A stretch of DNA of 64,000 nt, from positions 62,001 through 126,000 of the forward strand of contig JAZKGE010000008.1 in assembly GCA_040386075.1 (NCBI GenBank), in the 5' to 3' direction. The DNA is from UBA4416 sp040386075 (GTDB lineage Bacteria > Bacteroidota > Bacteroidia > B-17B0 > Aurantibacillaceae). Below, in pieces: positions 10,140 to 16,713 of the stretch. The position numbers and the translations under genes are program-made. Each line of letters opens with the position of its first letter. The first letter of the stretch is position 1. A model generated the notes under the pieces. It was not told the origin of the DNA. It worked only from the letters and a program-made list of their open reading frames with translations, and did not search any database.

Positions 10140-11114
10140 ATGATAACACACCGCCCTCGCAGAAACCGTAAATCAGCAGCCATCAGAAACATGGTACAGG
10201 AAAACCATTTATCAGTGAATGATTTTATTTTTCCGTTGTTTTTAATTGATGGTAAAAATAAAAAGAGTGAGGTACAATCGATGCCAGGGATCTTTCGTTT
10301 AAGTCCGGATCTGGTCTTAAAAGAAATTGAAAGCTGCATGAAGCTTGGTATTATGTCGTTTGATGTTTTTCCAAGCATTGATGATAAACTGAAAGACAAA
10401 ATAGCGACTGAGAGTTTGAATAAGAATGGTGTGTATTTAAAAACACTGGCGTTGATTAAAAAGAAGTTTCCGGAAGCCTGTATCATGACAGACGTAGCAA
10501 TGGACCCTTATAGCAGCGACGGACACGATGGCTTAGTAGAGAACGGAAAAATAGTAAACGATAAAACCCTGGATATCCTTGCAAAAATGGCTATTGCTCA
10601 AGCTGATTGTGGTATTGATATTATTGGGCCAAGCGACATGATGGATGGACGTGTTGGATTTATACGTGAAGCATTGGATGATGCGGGGCATGAAGAAGTT
10701 TCCATCATGAGCTATACAGCAAAATATGCGAGTGGTTTTTATAATCCTTTTAGAGATGCTTTGGATAGCGCGCCGAAGTTTGGCGACAAAAAAACGTATC
10801 AAATGAACCCGGCTAATAGCAGGGAAGCTCTAATTGAAGCGCAACTAGACCTGGAAGAAGGCGCGGATTTTTTAATGGTAAAGCCTGCCCTATCCTATTT
10901 AGATATCATCAAAGACCTCAGCACTAATTTTGACCTACCTATTGCAGCATATAATGTTAGCGGCGAATACGCGATGGTAAAAGCTGCGGCGGCCAAAGGA
11001 TGGATAGATGGCGACAGGGTGCGTGATGAAATATTATTAAGCATGAAACGTGCCGGTGCATCTGTTATCTTAACCTACTTTGCAAAAGAGTGGGCATTGA
11101 AGAATAAAAAGTAA
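10140..11114 (+). CDS. hemB: Delta-aminolevulinic acid dehydratase (porphobilinogen synthase)
   Basis: It condenses two aminolevulinates to porphobilinogen. The two active-site lysines are Lys195 (SYTAKYASGFYNPFR) and Lys248 (FLMVKPA). At the usual zinc site, the Cys-x-Cys-x7-Cys pattern of zinc enzymes is replaced by Ala120-x-Asp122-x7-Asp130 (DVAMDPYSSDGHDGL), the pattern of the magnesium-dependent class. Length 324 is normal. It ends the heme cluster begun by hemA. The start is the Met before THRPRRNR, the conserved N terminus of the family. Confidence 0.97.
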   Translation: MITHRPRRNRKSAAIRNMVQENHLSVNDFIFPLFLIDGKNKKSEVQSMPGIFRLSPDLVLKEIESCMKLGIMSFDVFPSIDDKLKDKIATESLNKNGVYLKTLALIKKKFPEACIMTDVAMDPYSSDGHDGLVENGKIVNDKTLDILAKMAIAQADCGIDIIGPSDMMDGRVGFIREALDDAGHEEVSIMSYTAKYASGFYNPFRDALDSAPKFGDKKTYQMNPANSREALIEAQLDLEEGADFLMVKPALSYLDIIKDLSTNFDLPIAAYNVSGEYAMVKAAAAKGWIDGDRVRDEILLSMKRAGASVILTYFAKEWALKNKK

Positions 11115-11163
11115 TTTAAAATTTTGTTAAATTTCTGGTTTTGTGTTTCTTATTGATTATTTA

Positions 11164-11179
11164 ATCGTAATATTGCGAT
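11164..11179. promoter_or_regulatory. Probable ArsR operator 1
   Basis: ATCGTAATATTGCGAT is a 16-base palindrome with one mismatched pair, ending only three bases before the arsR start codon. Its core CGTAATATTRCGAT recurs at 11533-11546, also inside the island. A repressor bound here would block its own transcription or initiation. Confidence 0.65.
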
Positions 11180-11182
11180 ACA

Positions 11183-11512
11183 ATGGGAACAACTAAAACG
11201 GAAGAGTTTACAATTAAAGACAATAAGATTGCCAAATACGCAAAAGCATTAGCGCATCCAGCCCGCGTTGCGATACTGCAATTGCTGATTAAAAAACAGG
11301 CTTGTATCTGTGGCGATATAGTGGATGAATTACCTCTTTCACAAAGCACGGTTTCTCAACACTTAAAAGAATTAAAAGAGGCAGGACTAATAAAAGGAGA
11401 TATTGACGGAGTAAAAGTATGCTATTGCATTGACGAAAAAGAATGGGAAAATGCAAACAATTATATGAGTGCTTTCTTTGCCTCTTTTACCAATAAAACT
11501 AAGTGCTGCTAA
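11183..11512 (+). CDS. arsR: ArsR/SmtB-family metalloregulator
   Basis: A 109-residue winged-helix repressor. The recognition helix is in ELPLSQSTVSQHLKELKEAG. The pair Cys41-x-Cys43 (ACICGDIV) sits where ArsR repressors place their As(III)/Sb(III) thiols, and further cysteines occur at 80, 82 and the C terminus (TKCC). Binding of trivalent metalloid to these would release DNA. The gene starts the island, and matching palindromes precede both it and the next gene, so autoregulation plus control of the downstream operon is inferred. Confidence 0.9.
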   Translation: MGTTKTEEFTIKDNKIAKYAKALAHPARVAILQLLIKKQACICGDIVDELPLSQSTVSQHLKELKEAGLIKGDIDGVKVCYCIDEKEWENANNYMSAFFASFTNKTKCC

Positions 11513-11532
11513 AAAAATTTACTCCTAATAAA

Positions 11533-11546
11533 CGTAATATTACGAT
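11533..11546. promoter_or_regulatory. Probable ArsR operator 2
   Basis: CGTAATATTACG (11533-11544) is a perfect 12-base palindrome; with the next two bases it matches operator 1 in 13 of 14 positions. It lies 26 bases before the second gene of the island, suggesting a second regulated promoter. Confidence 0.65.
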
Positions 11547-11572
11547 AATATAATTTACAAAAATCAAAAATC

Positions 11573-12049
11573 ATGAAACTATCTGAAATAAAAAAACACC
11601 TTGAAACTGTAACCGCTGTTAATTTTCAACTACCTAACGGGACGTTAGTTCCGGAACATTTTCATGTTACTGAAGTAGGTATAATAACTAAGAATTTTAT
11701 TGATTGTGGCGGACGAGTGCGCGCGGAAAAAGTCGCTAATTTTCAGTTATGGAATGCTAATGATACCGAACACCGTTTAAAGCCAGGAAAGCTTACCAAA
11801 ATAATTGCACTTTCTGAACAGGTGCTAGGCATGGAAGATCTTGAAGTGGAAGTTGAATATCAATCAGACACTATTGGAAAATATGGTATTGATTATAATG
11901 GCGAAACCTTTTTATTAGTAGCAAAACAAACAGATTGTTTAGCAAAAGATAATTGTGGCGTTCCTGAGAATAAGGAAAAAGTAAGTTTATCTACCATAGG
12001 TGAAGAAAAAACTGAAGCATGTTGCACACCCGGCGGTAAATGCTGCTAA
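11573..12049 (+). CDS. DUF6428-like protein of arsenic clusters
   Basis: A 158-residue soluble protein beginning MKLSEIKKHLETVTAVNFQL. I recognise it as the type annotated DUF6428 in Bacteroidota arsenic clusters; this is from memory. No signal peptide is present. It has HFHVTEVGIIT and WNANDTEHRLKPGK in the middle and a thiol-rich tail, CCTPGGKCC, which could bind trivalent arsenic. It sits behind operator 2 and 12 bases before the phosphatase-like gene. A chaperone or thiol-donor role is an inference. Confidence 0.8.
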   Translation: MKLSEIKKHLETVTAVNFQLPNGTLVPEHFHVTEVGIITKNFIDCGGRVRAEKVANFQLWNANDTEHRLKPGKLTKIIALSEQVLGMEDLEVEVEYQSDTIGKYGIDYNGETFLLVAKQTDCLAKDNCGVPENKEKVSLSTIGEEKTEACCTPGGKCC

Positions 12050-12061
12050 TCAATTATTGAA

Positions 12062-12676
12062 ATGTACCCAGCCATTAAAACATATTGCACTGAGCTCACA
12101 AGTGAGTTCAGTACTATTTCAAAAGAGCGTAAAGAGCTTTTAGAAAAGATCTCTCAGTACATTGCAAAAAAGCAAATTGCAAATAAACCGGTTAACCTCG
12201 TTTATATCTGCACACATAATTCACGCCGAAGCCATTTTGGCCAGGTATGGGCCAAAGTAGCAAGTGAGTATTATAATATCAAAAATGTAAATACATTTTC
12301 CGGAGGCACAGAGACAACAGCATTCAATACAAACGCAATTACTGCTTTAAAAAGAATTGGTTTTAATGTTAAACCTGTCAATATAGAAAAGAACACTTTG
12401 TTTCATGTTTTCTATGATGATCAGCAAAAGCCGATTGAATGCTTTTCAAAAGTATATGATGATCTAAAAAACCCACAGGCTGAATTCACTGCAATTATGA
12501 CTTGCAGTGACGCAGAAGAAAACTGCCCGTTTATTCCAGGTGTTGAATTAAGAATAGGAACGACATACGACGATCCAAAAGCATTTGATAATACACCTTT
12601 ACAAGATGCCAAGTACGATGAGCGTTGTAAACAAATTGCCTTAGAAACTTTATATGTTTTTTCAAAAGTAAAATAA
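12062..12676 (+). CDS. Low-molecular-weight phosphatase-fold protein, probable arsenate reductase
   Basis: A 204-residue protein with the phosphatase P-loop C-x5-R-S (CTHNSRRS, Cys50 to Ser57) after a hydrophobic strand (VNLVYI). In this fold arsenate reductases (thioredoxin-coupled ArsC type) and tyrosine phosphatases look alike; the adjacent ArsR and aquaporin favour arsenate reduction to arsenite. A second conserved Cys-rich patch, MTCSDAEENCPF near residue 140, could supply resolving thiols. It is longer than classic 130-150 residue ArsC because of an extra helical N terminus. The next gene starts one base after its stop. Confidence 0.85.
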   Translation: MYPAIKTYCTELTSEFSTISKERKELLEKISQYIAKKQIANKPVNLVYICTHNSRRSHFGQVWAKVASEYYNIKNVNTFSGGTETTAFNTNAITALKRIGFNVKPVNIEKNTLFHVFYDDQQKPIECFSKVYDDLKNPQAEFTAIMTCSDAEENCPFIPGVELRIGTTYDDPKAFDNTPLQDAKYDERCKQIALETLYVFSKVK

Positions 12677-12677
12677 T

Positions 12678-13325
12678 ATGAGAAAATATTTAGCAGAACT
12701 TATAGGAACATTTGCAATGGTTTTTTGTGGGACAGGAGCCATCATTATTAATCAAGAATCTGGTGGCGCAGTTACTCATGTTGGCATAGCTATTACCTTC
12801 GGATTAATTGTAGCGGCTATGATTTATACGGTAGGGGATATTTCAGGCGCACATTTAAATCCTGCTGTTACAATCGCGTTTTGGGTAGCAAAAGTATTTC
12901 CGCCCAAAGAAATTTTGCCATATATAATTAGCCAAGGTTTTGGTGCTTTTATAGCAAGCCTTACTTTAAAATTTTTATTTCCTAATAATGATACGTTAGG
13001 CGCTACCTTACCGGCGGGCTTTCCAATGCAATCATTTGTTTTAGAATTAATTCTCACATTTATTTTAATGTTTGTAATTATACACGTAGCTAAAGGAAGT
13101 AAAGAGCAAGGTATGTTTGCTGGTGCTGCTATCGGGGGCGTTGTATTATTAGAAGCTATGTTTGCCGGACCCATTTGTGGTGCCTCTATGAATCCTATTC
13201 GGTCTATTGCTCCCGCAATTGTATCAGGACACCTGGAACATTTATGGATCTATATTCTTGCGCCATTATTAGGGGCGGCATTAGCAGTATTTAGCTGGAT
13301 GGTATTAAAACAAAAAGAAAATTAA
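12678..13325 (+). CDS. MIP-family channel (aquaporin/aquaglyceroporin), likely arsenite channel
   Basis: A six-helix channel of 215 residues. The first pore motif is canonical (HLNPAVT, Asn61-Pro-Ala63); the second is Asn172-Pro-Ile174 followed by the selectivity-filter Arg175 (SMNPIRS), so the second NPA is changed to NPI. Arsenite is taken by some aquaglyceroporins, and in Sinorhizobium meliloti AqpS replaces the ArsB pump. Placement one base after the reductase-like gene, with no ArsB or Acr3 in the island, points to the same downhill efflux. Water or glycerol transport alone cannot be excluded. Confidence 0.92.
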   Translation: MRKYLAELIGTFAMVFCGTGAIIINQESGGAVTHVGIAITFGLIVAAMIYTVGDISGAHLNPAVTIAFWVAKVFPPKEILPYIISQGFGAFIASLTLKFLFPNNDTLGATLPAGFPMQSFVLELILTFILMFVIIHVAKGSKEQGMFAGAAIGGVVLLEAMFAGPICGASMNPIRSIAPAIVSGHLEHLWIYILAPLLGAALAVFSWMVLKQKEN

Positions 13326-13327
13326 TC

Positions 13328-13840
13328 ATGGAATCAAAAAAATCCATTTGGACAAGCATTACCGGCGGCCTTACCTCAGCCGCTCCTATCTTATTATCAT
13401 GCTGTAAAAGCGGAGCTTGTGTTGGCGTATGTGCTAGTCCCATCGCCTCCTTATTTGGTGTCTCTTCTGCAACTATTGCAAGTTCGCCATTAGTAAGTGC
13501 ACTAGAACCATTACTAATTGCTATTAGCGCGGTTTCGTTTACAATTTCTTATTATACTCTGTATGTATTGCCTAAATTGGCTTCCTGCGGCCCGGGTGAT
13601 TGTGCCTGCGAACCAACAGCAAAAGAAAAACGTAAAGTAAAAATCAACAAGGCTGTATTTTGGATCGGTTTGATTTTAAGTATTGGTTTCCTGAGTTATT
13701 TTGAAGTTTCGAAATATCAGGCAGCAACAGCTGCAAGTGTGGAGTGTTCAACAACGGAGTGTACTCCCGGTGAATGCTCAGAAGAAACAGAGACCTCCTG
13801 TGATTCTTTATCCTGTGATAGAAAAACGTGTAGTGAATAG
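13328..13840 (+). CDS. MerT-like three-helix membrane protein with Cys-rich tail
   Basis: Not a recognised arsenic gene. Layout resembles MerT mercury transporters: helix 1 ends in a vicinal thiol pair (Cys25-Cys26, ILLSCCKSGACVGVC), helix 2 follows SALEPLLIAISAVSF, then a cytosolic loop with thiols (CGPGDCAC, residues 87-94), and helix 3 starts INKAVFWIGLIL. Unlike MerT it carries a 35-residue soluble tail with seven cysteines (ECTPGECSEETETSC and onward). It starts two bases after the aquaporin stop and is probably translationally coupled. It could carry or sense thiol-reactive metal ions such as As(III); direction of transport is unknown. Homology to MerT is my judgement by eye. Confidence 0.8.
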   Translation: MESKKSIWTSITGGLTSAAPILLSCCKSGACVGVCASPIASLFGVSSATIASSPLVSALEPLLIAISAVSFTISYYTLYVLPKLASCGPGDCACEPTAKEKRKVKINKAVFWIGLILSIGFLSYFEVSKYQAATAASVECSTTECTPGECSEETETSCDSLSCDRKTCSE

Positions 13841-13907
13841 GCTTTCACTAAAATCTATTCACATTTTTTAGCAACCGACATTTATGAAAATAACTACATT
13901 TACAAAC

Positions 13908-14207
13908 ATGAAAGTTTTTTCTACCATACTTCTTACTTATGTTCTGCTTTCATTAGTGGTTCCTACAGTATGCAACAGTATGATGCAGTGTTCACAAGAA
14001 CAATCCGGTAGTAGTAAGTCAAAAAACGATATTTCCGATTGCAAATCTTGTTGCTGCTTACAAAACTGTCATTGCAATTTTACGGAGGTTGAGCGGTTTA
14101 ATTTCCAAATCGCAGCTAACTTCATTACAAAAAAGGTCCGTACTCAAAACGACAATGTTCTATCAACCTATTTGTCTGAGTGGTGGCATCCACCTGAAAT
14201 AATTTGA
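13908..14207 (+). CDS. Small Cys-rich exported protein
   Basis: I start at MKVFSTILLTYVLLSLVV, a signal peptide, rather than at an upstream Met (13884) that would add eight residues. The mature part is under 80 residues with a dense thiol cluster, CKSCCCLQNCHC, and ends WWHPPEII. It resembles small Cys-rich proteins seen beside metal efflux genes in Bacteroidota (DUF6660-like, from memory). It follows the MerT-like gene by 67 bases. A periplasmic metal-scavenging role, comparable to MerP, is an inference. Placement in the metal island is the main support. Confidence 0.7.
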   Translation: MKVFSTILLTYVLLSLVVPTVCNSMMQCSQEQSGSSKSKNDISDCKSCCCLQNCHCNFTEVERFNFQIAANFITKKVRTQNDNVLSTYLSEWWHPPEII

Positions 14208-14213
14208 ATAATA

Positions 14214-14229
14214 CTGTCTTTTGAGACAG
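14214..14229 (+). other. Small hairpin before the Cys-rich microprotein
   Basis: CTGTCT-TTTG-AGACAG forms a 6-bp stem with a four-base loop between the 100-residue Cys-rich gene and the microprotein gene. No U tract follows, so it is not a clear terminator; it may stabilise or separate the mRNA. Confidence 0.35.
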
Positions 14230-14269
14230 GACAAACTCAAATTTAATTTAAATTCTAAAAATAAATAAA

Positions 14270-14365
14270 ATGACAAAATTAATTATAGGCATCACAGCGG
14301 CGTTAGTAGTTGCGGGTGCAGTAGTATGTTGTTGTGCTGGTAGTTGTCCATTTGGCTGCTGCTAA
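14270..14365 (+). CDS. 31-residue Cys-rich membrane microprotein
   Basis: The reading frame begins ATG at 14270 and ends TAA at 14363-14365. The product starts MTKLIIGITAALVVAGAVV, a single hydrophobic helix, and ends CCCAGSCPFGCC: six cysteines in the last twelve residues. It lies in an A-rich leader context, between the Cys-rich exported protein and a strong terminator, at the end of the ArsR island. No homologue is known to me. The ordered helix-plus-thiol-cap design and its exact fit between gene and terminator argue that it is real. A metalloid-binding or pump-accessory role is an inference. Confidence 0.65.
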   Translation: MTKLIIGITAALVVAGAVVCCCAGSCPFGCC

Positions 14366-14389
14366 AACAAAAATAGTTTTTAATACTAG

Positions 14390-14421
14390 AAAGGCTCATC
14401 ATAAAATGATGAGCCTTTTTT
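14390..14421 (+). terminator. Intrinsic terminator of the arsenic/metal island
   Basis: A perfect 13-bp stem (14390-14402 with 14406-14418) with a tight loop is followed by a T run, 24 bases after the microprotein stop. Confidence 0.92.
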
Positions 14422-14487
14422 GAAATAAAGAATGCTTCATATTATAAAGTCATGTATTAAGTTTTTATATTTACTACTATATTTAAA

Positions 14488-15918
14488 ATGAGAGTATTTA
14501 TCATATCCTTTTTGTTTTTTGTTCTAAGTCAGTTTGCTTTTGGCCAACAGGTGGTACAAACCAAATTCAGCAAACCTTTTGCTATTCTTAAATTTTTACA
14601 AACTGCTGTTGGCGGACACGGTACGTCCTTCACGTTCAAACACCAGATAGATACTTCCTTTTTAGGAAAAAATCCTACGTTTCAAAATCTTATTGAAGAC
14701 TATCAATCACTGCAACTCGATTATAATTATGTGAAACAACAATATCCTTCCAATCGTAAACGCACCACCTCAACCTGGGACTTGTTATGTGTTGCTTCTA
14801 TCTCATCTAATACTAATGAGGAATTATTTGATCGCATCATTGGTATTTACCCAAACGTAGATTATTTGAAACTCAAACAAATAATAACTGACGCCGAGCC
14901 GTTTTACGACCGTTTTATTTATACCAGATATAAGCCCGTAATTGATGATAAAATAAGAGAACTACAAGGCCTTAGCCCTAAGCTAAATGAACTTTTTGGA
15001 AAATTTAAAACGTTTTATGGGAGCAGCTGGGACAAGTCCATGCCTTTTAACTTAAGTATTTATCCTATTATCGGGCGAAGTGGGCAAACCACGGCAACAC
15101 CACATGCCAATAGTTTAGAGATGGGCGTTCTGACACAGGAAGAAGATATATTTGATCTCCTTTCGATAGGAATGCATGAAATGAGTCATGTTTTATTTGA
15201 AGAACAACCCTTATTACTACAACAAAAACTGGATAGTGTATTTACAGATACCATCAACCCTTACACAAGATTTGCGTACCATTATATTGATGAGGCATTG
15301 GCAACTGCCTTAGGGAATGGCTACGCTTATAAAGAACTGGCCGGCGAAATTGATTCAAGTGAATGGTACAATGATTTTTACATTAACGCTTATGCCAAAG
15401 CTATTTATCCATTAACCGAACAGTATGTAAATGATAAAAAACAAATGGATAAAACTTTCATTTTAAAAGCCATTGAGTTGTTCAAGCAGACTTTTCCAAA
15501 CGCACTTTATGATTTTGAACCATTGCTAATGAAAACCGATGTTTATTATGAAGATGATGTGACAAAAGATATAGATGAAATGGAATCGGCCTTACATAAA
15601 ACATTCAGGATATATAGCAGCAACATGTCAATCCCCATGAGTGATAAAATTTCGATTGATAACATCAAAAGCTCCAAAGAAACGCAGGTCATTATCATTC
15701 ATAAAAATCAATTACAAAATTTAACAAAATTAAAACTGGTCTTCAAAAATCTGGCAACATTACCGTCACAGAAAAATATGATCGTTAGCTTTTTAGATAG
15801 GAACAAGCGAGCTATTATTGTTATTGTAGCCGAAGATAAAACCAAAGCCATAGAAGGTATGAAGCTTTTGAAAACACAAAAGCAAATTGATCCAAAAAAA
15901 TTGTGGGTTACGTTTTAA
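14488..15918 (+). CDS. Exported protein with HExxH motif, putative zinc metallopeptidase
   Basis: A 476-residue protein with signal peptide MRVFIISFLFFVLSQFAFG. His230-Glu-Met-Ser-His234 (SIGMHEMSHVLFEEQ) is an HExxH zinc site, and Glu269 in YIDEALATALG, 35 residues on, is a plausible third ligand, as in gluzincins. The C-terminal third (KELQTQVIII-like strands, SFLDRNKRAIIVIVAED) may be a separate alpha/beta domain. No T9SS tail is present, so a periplasmic location is likely. The family is not recognised and the substrate is unknown. Its stop codon overlaps that of the convergent next gene by four bases. Confidence 0.78.
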   Translation: MRVFIISFLFFVLSQFAFGQQVVQTKFSKPFAILKFLQTAVGGHGTSFTFKHQIDTSFLGKNPTFQNLIEDYQSLQLDYNYVKQQYPSNRKRTTSTWDLLCVASISSNTNEELFDRIIGIYPNVDYLKLKQIITDAEPFYDRFIYTRYKPVIDDKIRELQGLSPKLNELFGKFKTFYGSSWDKSMPFNLSIYPIIGRSGQTTATPHANSLEMGVLTQEEDIFDLLSIGMHEMSHVLFEEQPLLLQQKLDSVFTDTINPYTRFAYHYIDEALATALGNGYAYKELAGEIDSSEWYNDFYINAYAKAIYPLTEQYVNDKKQMDKTFILKAIELFKQTFPNALYDFEPLLMKTDVYYEDDVTKDIDEMESALHKTFRIYSSNMSIPMSDKISIDNIKSSKETQVIIIHKNQLQNLTKLKLVFKNLATLPSQKNMIVSFLDRNKRAIIVIVAEDKTKAIEGMKLLKTQKQIDPKKLWVTF

Positions 15919-16634
15919 TTAACGATAATTTTTCGCACTAAATATTTTTGATATGTTTGGTTGTAAAACCGAATGTAATAAATACCTTTTGTTAATTTAT
16001 CTGTAAAAATGATCTTATCCTTAAAAATTTCTTTTAATGCGGTTCCACTGGAAGATACCATTTCGGGCTCAGTATATACCTCATCATCATATATAAGTTT
16101 AATGTTTCCTTTAACCGGGTTTTCAATAATAACTTCTTTAGCAAAAGAGGCTTCCAGTTCTGCTATCCCTATTAACGGTAAAATTGTGACGACCGTAAAT
16201 GCGGAATCATGCGCAGGATAAGGATTTGGATCGCTCATAATAATAGGCCATACAACTACAGTCGTTCCGTTGCCATCTATTTTAAAATTATTAACTCCTG
16301 AAGCAGTAGTAGTAATAGAAAAAGGGTGCGTAGATCCCTGGGTTAAATTTGTAACTACGAATGAATTGGTTTGAACAATCACATATGCCGGAGATGAATT
16401 GGTACTTGTATTAACTGCCATATACATCTGAACAGCACCGGATACTGTAGTTGTACTTGTGTTAATAATCTGACCGCTTGCTGTGATAGATGTATTATTT
16501 GAAACCGTGTAGCCCGGTGTAATAGAGATGCTATTGTTATAAATGCCTAGTTGGCCTTGCGCTTTACCTGCAAAAAAACTTGTTACCATAATTGTAACAA
16601 GTAATCCTTTCCATTTATTAATCTTACCAAACAT
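15915..16634 (-). CDS. Secreted protein with T9SS-like C-terminal tail
   Basis: A 239-residue exported protein: signal peptide ending near FFAGKAQG, a Thr/Ser/Asn-rich beta region with strand repeats (NTSTTTVSGAVQMYM), and a C-terminal stretch ending GIYYIRFYNQTYQKYLVRKIIVN in part, which resembles a type A sorting domain that T9SS removes. The usual YPNP motif is replaced by ENPVKGNIKL, so the tail is divergent. Function unknown. It is divergent from the next plus-strand gene; TAAATTTG at 16651-16658 is a good -7 box. Confidence 0.75.
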   Translation of the reverse strand: MFGKINKWKGLLVTIMVTSFFAGKAQGQLGIYNNSISITPGYTVSNNTSITASGQIINTSTTTVSGAVQMYMAVNTSTNSSPAYVIVQTNSFVVTNLTQGSTHPFSITTTASGVNNFKIDGNGTTVVVWPIIMSDPNPYPAHDSAFTVVTILPLIGIAELEASFAKEVIIENPVKGNIKLIYDDEVYTEPEMVSSSGTALKEIFKDKIIFTDKLTKGIYYIRFYNQTYQKYLVRKIIVN

Positions 16635-16650
16635 ATTAACAAGTTTAATA

Positions 16651-16658
16651 CAAATTTA
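16651..16658 (-). promoter_or_regulatory. -7 promoter box for the T9SS-like gene
   Basis: On the minus strand this reads TAAATTTG, matching the Bacteroidota TAnnTTTG consensus, 17 bases before the start codon. I see no TTG -33 element at the usual distance. Confidence 0.45.
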
Positions 16659-16713
16659 ACTAAATGCATTATTATAAAGTAAAATTTTATGCATAATATT
16701 ACGTAAACAAATT

